A DNA stretch of 64,000 nucleotides from WLMZ01 sp963732585 (GTDB taxonomy: Bacteria; Actinomycetota; Acidimicrobiia; Acidimicrobiales; Ilumatobacteraceae): NCBI GenBank assembly GCA_963732585.1, contig CAVSZY010000005.1:186001-250000 (forward strand), in the 5' to 3' direction. Both the position numbers and the translations under genes were made by a program. The notes below the pieces were generated by a model. It saw only the letters and a list, made by a program, of their open reading frames with translations. It was not told the origin of the DNA and did no database searches. Below are positions 34,921 to 44,610 of this stretch, one piece after another; the first letter of the stretch is position 1; each line of letters starts with the position of its first letter.

Positions 34921-35391
34921 ATGACGATTGACGACGTGCTCGCTCGTGAGGCCATCCGCGATTTGGTGGCCCGCTACAACTCCTACGGCGACACGGGCAA
35001 GTTCGATCAGCTGTGGCCGCTGTTCGCCGACGATGCTGTGATGGAGGTTGGCCAGGCACGCGGTGAACGTCAGGTGCACGTTGGCCTGGAGAGCGTCAAA
35101 GAGATCTTTACCGGGGCGCAGGGACGGGTGCAGGCCCAAGACGAGGCAGCAGCGACCACCTATATCCGCCATTTCACCGCGACGCACCAAATCGATCTGA
35201 TCGACGCCGAGCGGGCCTCGGGCCGCTGCTACTTCGCGGTGATCATCGGCAACGCTGTCGAGCCAGGTGGACTCGATCATTGGGGTCGTTACCTCGATGA
35301 CTACGTGTGCCTCGCTGGGCAGTGGAAGTTCCAACGCCGTCGTGTCTATGTCGATGGGAACTCGATCACGAGTTGGTTCGCCGCAGGGTGA
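34921..35391 (+). CDS. SnoaL/NTF2-like protein
   Basis: 156 residues. AIRDLVARYNSYGDTGKFDQ, LWPLFADDAVMEVG and HQIDLIDAERASGRCYF mark the NTF2-like cone. No ribosome site precedes ATG 34921, so it may be leaderless. Its 3' end overlaps the convergent transporter gene by 46 bp. Reaction unknown; small hydratases and isomerases of this fold are common in steroid and aromatic clusters. Confidence 0.8.
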   Translation: MTIDDVLAREAIRDLVARYNSYGDTGKFDQLWPLFADDAVMEVGQARGERQVHVGLESVKEIFTGAQGRVQAQDEAAATTYIRHFTATHQIDLIDAERASGRCYFAVIIGNAVEPGGLDHWGRYLDDYVCLAGQWKFQRRRVYVDGNSITSWFAAG

Positions 35392-36770
35392 ACTGACCGA
35401 GGGAGGCGGTAGGCAACAGCCGCCGAGGCAAAGGCGGCGACGCTCGACAGCGCAAAGACGAGATGGAAGGCGTCAAGGGTCGGGACCTGCCTTCCGCCGA
35501 CGTCGGTTGTCATCGACGTCAGTAGAGCACCGATCGTCGCTCCACTGACCGAGGCACCAGCCGCCCGAGTCAGCGTGCCAATGGCGTTCGCCGAGGTGGT
35601 CTCCGACGACGGCACGAAGCTGATGATCGCCGAGGCCATCGCACCGTAGGCGAGGCCCACCCCGACATTGACGAAGGCGACGTTCAGCCCGATCACCCAA
35701 ATCGAACCGATCATCCACCATCGCGCCGCATACGAGGTGCCGATGACCGCTGCACCCACCCACAGGGTCGTACGCGGCCCATGGCGGCGGGTCATCTTGT
35801 CCGACAGCGGCGAGGTCACCATCATCGCCAGCGCGCCAGGCGACATCACCAGCCCAGCGAGCACGATCGAGGCGCCGAACCCGTGGGGAACTGTCGTCGG
35901 CGATTGCAGCAACACGAGCGCCGAATACAGGTTGGCGAACATCGAAAATCCGAGCAACAAGCCGGTGCTATTGACCAGCAGCAGCGATCGCTCGCTCATC
36001 AGTCGGACGTCGACCAACGGTCGCAGCGGTCGCCGCTCGTAGAAATACCAACCGACCAGACCGCCGCCGCCGACGGTGTACATGATCAGCGGCAGCGGTC
36101 GAGTCCACCCCCATTGCGCCGACTTCGAGAGTGGCAGCAAGACCGAGACCAGACACACCGAGAGCCAGAGTGCGCCGATCACGTCGAAGGGCTCACCGGA
36201 GTGCGATCGATCGTCGGGCACGAAGATGAGGACCAGGGCGATACCCAACACAGCAAGCGCGGCGCTGAACCAGAACACCGCCTGCCAGTCGATCCAACCA
36301 GCGATCAGCCCCGCCGCCGGTAGCCCGATGCCGCCGCCGATGCCCAACGTCGCGCTGACCATCGCCACGCCCTTGCCGGACTTGTCGGGCGGCAGAAGAT
36401 CCTTGGCCACGCCCATCGCCAGCGGCAATACGGCGATGGCGAAGCCCTGCAGCGCACGGCCGACAACCAACACGATCAACGCATGCGTGGTGGCCGCGAG
36501 CAGGCAGCCGAGGAGCAGGATGAACTGGGTGATGAGGATCATCCGGCGCTTGCCGTACATGTCGCCGAGGCGACCCATCACCGGGTTGGCAATCGCCCCG
36601 CTGAGCACGGCGGAAATCGCCACCCACGACACGTTGCTGGCGCTGGTGCCGAGTTCTGTCGGCAGGATGGGCAGGAGGGGGAGCGCCACCGTCTGCGTGA
36701 TCGAGACCATCGCGCCGCAGTATCCCAGTGTGGCCAACACTGCACGTTCATTTGCCACAGGTCTGCCCAT
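35346..36770 (-). CDS. MFS transporter, DHA2/EmrB-QacA type
   Basis: 474 residues with 12-14 hydrophobic helices. Motif A is GRLGDMYGKRRM after helix 2, and the motif C region reads GIGGGIGLPAAGLIAGWI. DHA2 members export drugs or hydrophobic acids by proton antiport; here it may export or import substrates of the adjacent catabolic genes (inference). Divergent from an acyl-CoA dehydrogenase, with a TTGAC-type operator in the 64-bp gap. Confidence 0.85.
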   Translation of the reverse strand: MGRPVANERAVLATLGYCGAMVSITQTVALPLLPILPTELGTSASNVSWVAISAVLSGAIANPVMGRLGDMYGKRRMILITQFILLLGCLLAATTHALIVLVVGRALQGFAIAVLPLAMGVAKDLLPPDKSGKGVAMVSATLGIGGGIGLPAAGLIAGWIDWQAVFWFSAALAVLGIALVLIFVPDDRSHSGEPFDVIGALWLSVCLVSVLLPLSKSAQWGWTRPLPLIMYTVGGGGLVGWYFYERRPLRPLVDVRLMSERSLLLVNSTGLLLGFSMFANLYSALVLLQSPTTVPHGFGASIVLAGLVMSPGALAMMVTSPLSDKMTRRHGPRTTLWVGAAVIGTSYAARWWMIGSIWVIGLNVAFVNVGVGLAYGAMASAIISFVPSSETTSANAIGTLTRAAGASVSGATIGALLTSMTTDVGGRQVPTLDAFHLVFALSSVAAFASAAVAYRLPRSVHPAANQLVIEFPST

Positions 36771-36799
36771 CGGGCCACCTTACGATTGCCGCCACGGAT

Positions 36800-36815
36800 T
36801 TGACGAAGTCGTCAA
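36800..36815. promoter_or_regulatory. TTGAC-type operator, copy 1
   Basis: TTGACGAAGTCGTCAA is a perfect 7-2-7 palindrome, 30 bp upstream of the transporter start and 19 bp upstream of the acyl-CoA dehydrogenase start. It belongs to a nine-copy set in this window with consensus TTGAYR-N4-YGTCRR. Confidence 0.75.
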
Positions 36816-36834
36816 GTCCGACCAGGCTAGGGCG

Positions 36835-38033
36835 ATGGAGTTCAGCTTTTCCGCACAAGATGAGGCGTTTCGTGCCGAGGTACAGGCGTGGCTCGCAGCG
36901 CATCTGGTCGGTGCCTTCGCCGCCCTGGGAACCGGTACCGACCTGGGGGAGGGGGAGGAACTCGAGGTGCGCCGGGCGTGGGAGCGTGAGCTGGCCAGCG
37001 GCGGATGGGTTGGCATGGGCTGGCCCAAGGCGTACGGCGGACGCGACCTGCCACTCACCCAGCAGATGATCTTCAGCGAGGAATACGCCCGCGCCGGTGG
37101 CCCGCAACGGGTCGGATTCTTCGGTGAGCAATTGCTCGGTCCGACGCTGATGATGTTCGGCACCGAGGAGCAAAAGCAACGGTTCCTGCCGCCGATCCTG
37201 CGTGCCGAGGAGTTCTGGTGCCAGGGATTCAGCGAGCCGGATGCTGGATCCGACCTGGCCAACGTGAAGACGACTGCCGTTCGTGATGGTGACGAGTGGG
37301 TGATCAATGGGCAGAAGGTGTGGACCAGTCTCGGGCACATCGCCGACTGGATCTTCGTCGTCTGCCGTACCGAGGTCGCCGCGGCCAAAAAGCACGAAGG
37401 CATCAGCTTCATCCTGTGTCCGATCGAGCAAGCGGGCGTGGAGATGCGCCCGATCACCCAAATCACGGGCACTGCAGAGTTCAACGAGGTGTTCTTCTCC
37501 GACGCCCGCACATCGTCCGATCTCGTCGTCGGACCGATCGGCCAAGGGTGGAAGGTGGTCATGGCCACGCTCGGGTTCGAACGCGGTACGGCGTTTCTCG
37601 CCCAGCAACTGCGCTTCGCCGAAGAGTATCGAGCGGTCGTCGCCGCCGCCCAAGAGCGTGGCCACAGTGCTGATCCGCTGATGCGCCAACGGATCGCCGA
37701 CGCCTTCATCGGGCTGGAGATCATGCGCCTCACCGGGCTGCGCACCGTGAGTCACATCTTGCACGGTGGCCAGCCAGGACCGGAGTCATCGATCGGCAAA
37801 CTGCATTGGTCGAAGTGGCATCAGCGTCTCGGCGAGTTGGAGATGGACATCCTCGGCGCCGACGCGCAGATCCTCGCCGACGACGGCGACGACCGTGACC
37901 CGCTGCACCGCATCCGCGACTTTCAATACAGCTTTCTGTTTCTCGCGCCCACACGATCTATGCCGGGTCGTCGGAAATCCAGCGCAACATCGTTGGCGAA
38001 CGGGTCCTCGGGTTGCCCCGCGAACCAGGCTGA
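36835..38033 (+). pseudogene. Acyl-CoA dehydrogenase, C-terminus frameshifted
   Basis: Start ATG 36835. About 368 residues match the family: LGPTLMMFGTEEQKQRFLPP, GFSEPDAGSDLANVKTTAVR, VINGQKVWTS and GWKVVMATLGFERG. At 37939-37943 (ctgtttctcgcg) the frame is lost. One base back it continues SRAHTIYAGSSEIQRNIVGE and VLGLPREPG to TGA 38031-38033, the family's normal ending. One missing T in a T-run would explain it. In the unshifted frame the protein runs on with nonsense to 38067. FAD enzyme making enoyl-CoA; the YEG-type C-terminal Glu is absent. Confidence 0.8.
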
Positions 38034-38037
38034 GCCG

Positions 38038-38928
38038 TTAGCGGTTGATCGAACGGTTGACGTGTAGTTGCCCGTCCAGACCCTGGAATGTCGCTGGCCG
38101 CTTCTCCTGAAAGCTGGTGACACCCTCGAGGAAATCGGCGTGCTGGCCCATCTCCGACATCAGCACCAGCGATCGCAGCCGGGACTCTTCGGCGGAGCGT
38201 TCCCAGTCGCCGAGCACCTGCTGCTTGATATGGGCCATCGAGGCCGGAGAACAGTTCTTGGCCATATCGCGGGCGTAGTCGAGCGCCGCGGGCAGCAGTT
38301 CGTCGGGCTCGACGACGCGCGTGACCAGCCCGAGGGCCAGCGCTTCGGGGGCCAGCACGGTCCTCGCCGAGAGCAACAGATCCATCGCGGCCGCGGTGCC
38401 GATCATGCGTGGCAGCATCCAGGACAGCGAGTTCTCGGCGGGTAGACCGCGGCGCGCAAACGACGTGGTGAACTTCGCCGCTGTCGAGGCGAAGACGACA
38501 TCGCAGCTGGCCATTTGTACGAAACCGATTCCGGCGCAGGCGCCGTTGATCGCAGCGATGATCGGCTTGGGAATCTGACGGGCCGTAGTCATCGGCCAAC
38601 GCCGATACATGCCGGCAGTACCGCCGCTGCGCGCCGAGCGCTCGAGGACCTGCATGTCGAGGCCGGGGCAGAACGACTTACCCGCGCCGGTGACGACGAT
38701 CGCGCGAACCGCTGGGTCGTTGGCCGCGGCGATCAGCGTGGCGAAGTAGGCGTCTTCGAGTTCGTAGGTCCAACTGTTGTTGCGCTGCGGGCGGTTGAGG
38801 GTCAGCAACAACACGCCGTCGGCATCGAGTTCGCGCAGCAGTTCCTCGGACTGCGGATACTCCCGGTTGATCGCTCCAGGAAAGCTGCTGACAGTCGGCT
38901 GTGAGTTGTCGTTTGGGTTGATCATCAT
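38038..38928 (-). CDS. Enoyl-CoA hydratase/isomerase family protein
   Basis: 296 residues from ATG 38928 (or 38925), with AGAGGA upstream. Crotonase features: VLLLTLNRPQRNNSWTYELE, VVTGAGKSFCPGLDMQ for the CoA-binding oxyanion loop, and INGACAGIGFVQMASCDVVF for the second oxyanion strand. The last helix bears the usual SFQEKRPATFQG. The two catalytic Glu positions are not clearly conserved, so hydratase versus isomerase or hydrolase activity is open. Head gene position suggests it drives the unit running 38.9 to 38.0 kb. Confidence 0.85.
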   Translation of the reverse strand: MMINPNDNSQPTVSSFPGAINREYPQSEELLRELDADGVLLLTLNRPQRNNSWTYELEDAYFATLIAAANDPAVRAIVVTGAGKSFCPGLDMQVLERSARSGGTAGMYRRWPMTTARQIPKPIIAAINGACAGIGFVQMASCDVVFASTAAKFTTSFARRGLPAENSLSWMLPRMIGTAAAMDLLLSARTVLAPEALALGLVTRVVEPDELLPAALDYARDMAKNCSPASMAHIKQQVLGDWERSAEESRLRSLVLMSEMGQHADFLEGVTSFQEKRPATFQGLDGQLHVNRSINR

Positions 38929-38943
38929 CTCGGTCCTCTGGTG

Positions 38944-39343
38944 TCAGCCGCGCAGGCGGGCGGTCTGCGCAGAGTCAAGGTACTCCTCGACCCGGGTGAC
39001 CAGACCATCGTCGTCGAGGGTGACGATGACGCAGGAATGGACGCGGCAGCTCGCCACCCGCAGCGTCGCCGGTCATGATCGTCTGGGAGACGAACCCGCT
39101 CGCTGTTGGATACACCGCGACGTCGCGCCAGGCGAGGTCGCGGACGGTGCGATGCAGCCAAGCAACGGTCTTCACCGTCTGCTCGGCGCTGACCTCGAGC
39201 TCGTCGAAGTTGTGCCAGGTCCGTGCATCCGCGGCGCACAGCTTCAGGTAGCCATCGGCGTCGTTGCTGCGGCTCGTCGCTGCGAAGCGCGCCGCGATTG
39301 CCAGCTTGTCGTCATCGCTCAAGGTCAGGGTCATCTGCTCCAT
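38944..39343 (-). pseudogene. SnoaL/NTF2-like protein, frameshifted
   Basis: The frame from ATG 39343 (MEQMTLTLSDDDKLAIAARF) gives a normal NTF2 start through TIMTGDAAGGEL. Near 39041-39050 the frame switches: skipping one base gives HSCVIVTLDDDGLVTRVEEY, then LDSAQTARLRG and a TGA at 38944-38946. That is the expected C-terminal sheet and helix, so a one-base insertion (ctgccgcgt for ctgcgcgt) is the likely cause. Function unknown; it lies between an SDR and an enoyl-CoA hydratase on the same strand. Confidence 0.72.
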
Positions 39344-39355
39344 CTTTCATGTGGA

Positions 39356-40207
39356 TTAGAGGAGGTACGGTTCGCCAGCGGCGCGCACGGTGATATCGCT
39401 GATCGACACACCCCACGGCTGATCGATGACGTGCACGATGGCCTCGCCGACGTCGTGGGCATTCAGCGAGAAGTACGTGATCTGCTCGCGGTCGGCGAGT
39501 TCGCCCGGCAAGGTTCCGGAGAGCAACTGCTGCACACCGCGCCCGGCGGCCTGGGCGTGGTGTCCGATGTTGCCGACTGAGGCGCGGGGGTTGACCATCG
39601 TGCCACCGAGACCGGTAGTCGGTACACCCGACGGCCGCACGACGGTGACCTTGATGCGCCCCTGAGCCTCGACGCGCAGCGATTCCGAGAGCACGTTGAC
39701 CGCGCTCTTGGTTGCGCTGTACACCCCGGAGCCCTCACTGCCGAGCGCGGCGTAGGTCGATGAGACGTTGATCACGTGGCCGCGGCCCTGGGCGGTCATG
39801 ATGTCGTACACCGCAGCGATGCCATTGACGACACCCTTGATGTTGACGTCGATGGCCGCGCTCCAACGCCCGGCGGCGATCTCGTGATCGCCGAAGAACG
39901 CCAGCGGCATCATCCCCGCGTTGTTGACCATCACGTCGATCCGCCCGAAACGTTCGAGGGCAAACGCCGCCAGCGCCTGCATATCGGCCAGGTCGACGAC
40001 ATCGCTTCGTCGCCAGGCGACGTCGAGGCCGCGATCGGCAAAGGCTTTGAAGGTGGTGTCCAGCGCAGCCTCGTCAATGTCGGCACCGACGACCTTGGCC
40101 CCACGAGATGCGGCGATCTCTGCAGCTGCGGCCCCGAATCCGCCTGCCGCCCCGGTGATGACAATGATCCTGTCGGCGAGGCGATCGCTCGCTGGATGGT
40201 GGCTCAT
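39356..40207 (-). CDS. SDR oxidoreductase
   Basis: 283 residues from ATG 40207, GGAG 8 nt upstream. TGAAGGFGAAAAE is the dinucleotide motif, followed by VNNAGM, INVSSTYAALGS with the catalytic Ser region, and YSATKSA (YxxxK). The C-terminus is longer than in FabG, as in broad-specificity alcohol dehydrogenases. It lies 19 bp after the P450 stop, so they are likely co-transcribed. Confidence 0.87.
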   Translation of the reverse strand: MSHHPASDRLADRIIVITGAAGGFGAAAAEIAASRGAKVVGADIDEAALDTTFKAFADRGLDVAWRRSDVVDLADMQALAAFALERFGRIDVMVNNAGMMPLAFFGDHEIAAGRWSAAIDVNIKGVVNGIAAVYDIMTAQGRGHVINVSSTYAALGSEGSGVYSATKSAVNVLSESLRVEAQGRIKVTVVRPSGVPTTGLGGTMVNPRASVGNIGHHAQAAGRGVQQLLSGTLPGELADREQITYFSLNAHDVGEAIVHVIDQPWGVSISDITVRAAGEPYLL

Positions 40208-40226
40208 ACAGTGCGCTCCGAGAGGA

Positions 40227-41445
40227 TCAGGATTCGAGGGAATAGCGAATGGGGACGAACTTGGCACCGCCGACCGCAGTCGTTTGGGTGTATGCAGGTT
40301 GCGCGGCCAACTCGACGTGACGGAGCGCGGGAACAACATGGCCGAACAGTGAGCGAAGCTCGAGCCGCGCCAGTTGCGCCCCAAGGCAGAAGTGCACGCC
40401 GTGGCCAAAGGCGATATGTCGATCGGCGTCGCCGCGGGTGATGTCGAAGCGCAATGGGTCCTCGAAGACACTCGGGTCGAGATTGGCGGCCACGTAGGAG
40501 AGATACAGCCGGTCTCCCTGACGCACCTTGTGACCGGCGACGACTGCATCCTCGGCGACGGTACGCATGAAGTGCCGTGCCGGTGACGTCCAGCGAAGGA
40601 TCTCCTCGACAGCGTTGTTCAACAGCGTCGGGTCGTCGCGCAATAACTGCAGTTGTTCGGGGTTGGCGAGCAAGGCATGCATCCCGCCGCTCATCGCGTA
40701 TGAGGTCGTATCGTGACCGGCTGTGGCCACGATCAGGTAGTAGCTGAGCGTGTCGACGTCGGGGATTGGCATGTCGTCGATGGTGCCATTGGCGATCGCC
40801 GAGGCCAGGTCGTCGGTGGGGTGCGCACGTCGCTGCGCGGTGAGGCGCGTGAAGTAGCCCATGATTTCACCGACGACCTCGGCAAAGCTTTCGACGGTGC
40901 CACCACGGCGCAGGTCGGGGTCTTCTTGACCGAACATCTCTTGCGTCAAGCGCAGCATCAGTGCGAAGTCGACCTCAGCAAGACCGAGAATTTCGAGCAC
41001 CACCTGCAACGGGTAGGGCAGGGCGACCGTCTTTGCGAAGTCGCACTCGCCACCGGCATCGCGCAGGCGTTGCACGGCCTGCTCGCTGAGCCGGTCGAGA
41101 TGACCGACCATCTGATTCATCTTTGCCGGGCGGAACCAGCCGGCACCGAGCTTGCGGTATTTGCCGTGATCCGGTGCATCCATGTGAACGAGTGTGCGGA
41201 TCGAGTGCTCTGCGTGCCGCAAGCGCCTTGCGCGAGACCAACACCGGCTCTGGGGCGTTGCGAAAGAGTTCGGGTTGGCGTTCGACCTCGGCGATCGCCT
41301 CGTGGCCGATCACGGCCCAAAACGGATCGAAGTGTTGTGGTTCAACGCGCTGGATCGGTCCCGCAGCGTGCATTGCCACTGCATCACGTCGCCACTGCTC
41401 GATGTCAGCCCACCGACGGCGATCGCTGAACAGGTCGATGGTCAT
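40227..41445 (-). pseudogene. Cytochrome P450, frameshifted near the N-terminus
   Basis: Two frames make one P450. The first, from ATG 41445 (GTG 41460 possible), gives MTIDLFSDRRRWADIEQWRR to EPVLVSRKALA. From about 41218, skipping one base, the second gives HAEHSIRTLVHMDAPDHGKY and all catalytic motifs: I-helix ATAGHDTTSYAM, ExxR in EEILRW, and heme loop FGHGVHFCLGAQLA with the Cys ligand. Length and motif order fit class I actinobacterial P450s that hydroxylate steroids, terpenes or fatty acids. A one-base insertion explains the break. No ferredoxin gene is adjacent. Confidence 0.82.
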
Positions 41446-41478
41446 CGCACCGAGCGCCACTCGGGAACATGCGTTTGC

Positions 41479-42693
41479 TCAGCGGATCGGGGTCAGTGCG
41501 CGCTGGTTGTCGCGTAGCGCTTTGCGCATGTCCGTTTCACCGAGGTCGACGAAGTCGGCGATCCACTTGCGTGGCTCGCTGAGGCCCTCGGGGTGCGGCC
41601 AGTCGGATCCGAGCAGAATGCGGTCGGCGCCGTGCACCTCGCGCAGCTTCGTGATCGAGTCCTCGTAGAACGGTGCCACCCAGACGTGCTCGCGGAACGA
41701 CTCGACGGGATCGCGGCCGAAGAGTTGCGGCGTTTTGCCGTAGGCCACGCGCAGGCGGCGGTGCAACTCGGGAACCCAGGCGCTGCCCAGTTCGAGCGTG
41801 GCCACCTTCAGCTTGGGATGCCGATCGAACAAACCGTGGCAGATCATCGCCGCCATCATGTCGAAGATCGGGCGCTCCACCGCGACCGAGAGCACCTCGG
41901 TCAGCGGCGAGGTCTTCAGACCCATGTACTTGGTGCTCTCGCCCCAGTCGGAGAGGTACTTGGTGTAGCCAGCGTCGCCCGCGTGGATCGACACGATCGT
42001 GCCTGCCTCGGCCAATCGGGCCCAGATGCGATCGAACTTCGGGTCGGCCGGAGACGGTGAGCGACCGTAGGGACTGGCCGCAGGGCCGGCCTTCATGATC
42101 ACCATTCGCGCTCCGAGATTGAGCACCCGATCGAGTTCGGCCTCTGCGGCGTCGGCATCGACCAACGTCAACATCGGCCCGGTGATGATCCGGCCGTCGC
42201 GGTCGTATCCCCAGTCGTCGTGTAGCCACTTGTTGTAGGCCCTAAAGATCGCCACAGCGGATTCGGGGTCCTCCTGCAGCATCTCCTCGATGCCCAACCC
42301 GAGGCTGGGAATGAGCCACGTCTGCTCGACGCCTTGCGCGTCGAGTCGGGCGACGCGCGCCTGGCGATCGCGATATTCGGGTTGAATCGCTTGCATCTCA
42401 ACGATGTCGCGAATCGGCAGGGCATCGTGATTCATCGCCCGAAAGTACAGCTCCAGCGAGCCGGGGGCGCCGACGGGGTCGTAGGTCGGGTTGGGAACCA
42501 CCGTCAGTTGCTTGCCGTGGATGATCACGGTTTTGCGGCCGTTGATGTCGGCCCAGCGAACGACGCTGCGAAACTCGGGTTCGAGGTGCCGGGTGAGACA
42601 ATCACCCGGTTCGTAGTAGTGCTGATCGGCGTCGTAGATCGGGTAGTCGACGTTGGGTTCGATGATGTTTGGTGATTCGTCCAGCAAGGTCAT
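41479..42693 (-). CDS. Amidohydrolase family 2 (ACMSD-like) protein
   Basis: 404 residues from ATG 42693 behind an excellent GGAGG. YDADQHYYEPGDCLTRHLEP supplies the first metal ligands, IVSIHAGDAGYTKYLSDWGE the next His, and LLGSDWPHPEGL the catalytic Asp. It is a second member of the family seen at 31 kb but differs in its N-terminal third. It heads the P450/SDR unit and has a TTGAC-type operator 67 bp upstream shared with a divergent SDR. Confidence 0.85.
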   Translation of the reverse strand: MTLLDESPNIIEPNVDYPIYDADQHYYEPGDCLTRHLEPEFRSVVRWADINGRKTVIIHGKQLTVVPNPTYDPVGAPGSLELYFRAMNHDALPIRDIVEMQAIQPEYRDRQARVARLDAQGVEQTWLIPSLGLGIEEMLQEDPESAVAIFRAYNKWLHDDWGYDRDGRIITGPMLTLVDADAAEAELDRVLNLGARMVIMKAGPAASPYGRSPSPADPKFDRIWARLAEAGTIVSIHAGDAGYTKYLSDWGESTKYMGLKTSPLTEVLSVAVERPIFDMMAAMICHGLFDRHPKLKVATLELGSAWVPELHRRLRVAYGKTPQLFGRDPVESFREHVWVAPFYEDSITKLREVHGADRILLGSDWPHPEGLSEPRKWIADFVDLGETDMRKALRDNQRALTPIR

Positions 42694-42759
42694 CTTGTCC
42701 TCCGAGGGACGCAGCTAGCACGCTGGGATGGCACCAACGTCGTCCGCTTCGTAGTCTAG

Positions 42760-42775
42760 TTGACACTACCGTCAA
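42760..42775. promoter_or_regulatory. TTGAC-type operator, copy 2
   Basis: TTGACACTACCGTCAA, between the divergent amidohydrolase (start 42693) and SDR (start 42830) genes; matches TTGAYR-N4-YGTCRR. Confidence 0.72.
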
Positions 42776-42829
42776 GATGCTAGGTCGACGGTGTGAGATC
42801 TGTGCCACAGTTCGCTGACAGGGAGAGAC

Positions 42830-43678
42830 ATGACCATCACGTTGATCACCGGCTGCTCGAGCGGCATCGGTCTCGCTGCCGCCGTCGAATTTGCCCGCCA
42901 GGGTCATGCTGTCGTCGCCACGATGCGCGACCCGGTGCGTGCTGGTGCCCTGCGGGCAGCAGCCGAATCGTTCGGCGTCGAGCTTGACCTACGCACCCTC
43001 GACGTCGCCGACGACGAATCGGTGACCCGTTGTGTGGCTGGCGTGCTCGAGGACTACGGGGCTGTCGACGTAGTGATCAGCAATGCTGGTCTCGGCGTCG
43101 CCGGCAGCATCGAGGAAATTTCGATCGACGACTTTCGTCTCTCGTTCGAGACCAACGTGCTCGGTAGCGTGCGTCTGCTTCACGCCGTACTTCCCGAGTG
43201 GAGAGTTCGCCGCAAGGGTCGGTTTCTGGCCGTCAGCAGCATCGCTGGCGTACTCGGCCAGCCGTTCAACGATGCCTACTGCATGTCGAAGTTCGCGCTC
43301 GAGGGCATGCTGGAATCCTTGGCGCCGGTGGCCACCTCATTCGGTATCCACGTCTCGCTGATCGAACCCGGCCCGGTGGCGGGGGCGTTCGTCGACAACT
43401 CACGTGGCGCGTCGGCCTTTCTAGCGGGCTCGGTCGCAGATGACCCCTACAGCGCGCTGCGGCAGCGCTTCCAGGTCGTCCAACGCGCCGGCTATGCCCA
43501 GGCCCAGACCAACGAAGAGATCGCCGCTGCGCTGTGGGAAGTTGCGTCTGCGCAGCAGCCCGCCTTGCGTTATCAAACCTCGGAGATGGTCGCCAAGATG
43601 GTCGCTCGCAAGCTCAATGACGTCGATGGCCAGCGGGTGCTGAGCATGACCCGCCGCTGGCTGGCCCCGTCCGACTGA
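42830..43678 (+). CDS. SDR oxidoreductase
   Basis: 282 residues, ATG 42830 after AGGGAGAG. TGCSSGIGLA, SNAGLG and SSIAGVLGQPFNDAYCMSKF (Ser, Tyr, Lys triad) show a classical SDR of the retinol/17-beta-hydroxysteroid dehydrogenase-like type, with a 60-residue C-terminal extension. Alone on the plus strand; it shares the operator at 42760 with the amidohydrolase. Convergent with an LLM gene. Confidence 0.87.
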   Translation: MTITLITGCSSGIGLAAAVEFARQGHAVVATMRDPVRAGALRAAAESFGVELDLRTLDVADDESVTRCVAGVLEDYGAVDVVISNAGLGVAGSIEEISIDDFRLSFETNVLGSVRLLHAVLPEWRVRRKGRFLAVSSIAGVLGQPFNDAYCMSKFALEGMLESLAPVATSFGIHVSLIEPGPVAGAFVDNSRGASAFLAGSVADDPYSALRQRFQVVQRAGYAQAQTNEEIAAALWEVASAQQPALRYQTSEMVAKMVARKLNDVDGQRVLSMTRRWLAPSD

Positions 43679-43707
43679 GGTGTTTGCTGAGGTGTTTTCC
43701 GTGCTGC

Positions 43708-44577
43708 TCAGGCGAGTTCGGGGATCAGCGGCGCGAAGCGATCGATGAATGGAATGGTCGTCGCCGGGTCACTCCACCCGGTGCGGCTGGCCCCGATGAT
43801 CGTGCGGGTGATGCCCAGTTCCTTGTAGTGGTGCAGCGTGTCTGGCGTCGGGTCGCCGAAGGTAATCATCGAGATCGGGATCTCGCGGCCTTGTTCGGCG
43901 GCGATCTGGCGAAAACGCGCCACCTTCTTGGCGACGCCGTTGGGCACCGGTCCACCGAGCGCAGCGTCCATCGGCATCCACTCGTCGGCCCAGCGCACCG
44001 CGTGTTGCGTACCGAGTTTGCCCGCGGTCCCGAGCAACACCGGCGGATGAGGGCGTTGCACGGGTTTGGGGAACGACCAGACGGCATCGAAGTCGAAGAA
44101 TTCGCCGTGGAACTCGGAGTCGTCCGTTGTCCAACAGGCACGCAGCGCGGCGACGCTCTCTTCGCAGGCGCGGTAGCGCTGGCGCCAGGCGATGTCGGGG
44201 CGGTGGTTCGCCAACTCCTCGACGTTCCAGCCGACACCGACTCCGAACAAGACGCGCCCGCCAGAGAGCAGGTCGAGCGTGGCGACCGACTTGGCCAGGT
44301 CGAGCAGGTGATGTTCGAGCACGAGGCAGACGCCGAGGCCGAGCTGTAGCCGGGTGGTGGCCGAAGCCGCCAGGGTGAGGCTGACGAAGGGATCCATCAT
44401 CCGCCGATATTCGTCGGGCATCTCGCCGCCGGTTGGATAGGGGGTGAGCCGCGAGGCCGGGATGTGCGAGTGCTCGCCGATGAACAGCGACGTGTAGCCG
44501 CGGGCCTCGAGCTCGCGCCCGAGTACGTCAGGTCGCACATCTTCCGGCGTGTTCATTGTTGAAAAGCCGAGTTCCAT
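43708..44577 (-). CDS. LLM-class (F420-type) oxidoreductase
   Basis: 289 residues. The luciferase-like TIM barrel is seen in LGFSTMNTPEDVRPDVLGRE, SLFIGEHSHIP, LGLGVCLVLEHHLLDLAKSV, ATLDLLSGGRVLFGVGVGWN and VLLGTAGKLGTQHAVRWADE. In actinobacteria such TIGR03619-like proteins generally use coenzyme F420. It probably oxidises or reduces a CoA-ester-related intermediate. It lies 33 bp downstream of the VOC gene. Confidence 0.85.
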   Translation of the reverse strand: MELGFSTMNTPEDVRPDVLGRELEARGYTSLFIGEHSHIPASRLTPYPTGGEMPDEYRRMMDPFVSLTLAASATTRLQLGLGVCLVLEHHLLDLAKSVATLDLLSGGRVLFGVGVGWNVEELANHRPDIAWRQRYRACEESVAALRACWTTDDSEFHGEFFDFDAVWSFPKPVQRPHPPVLLGTAGKLGTQHAVRWADEWMPMDAALGGPVPNGVAKKVARFRQIAAEQGREIPISMITFGDPTPDTLHHYKELGITRTIIGASRTGWSDPATTIPFIDRFAPLIPELA

Positions 44578-44610
44578 TGTCAGTACCGTCCTCTGCGGGT
44601 CGAGATTCGG

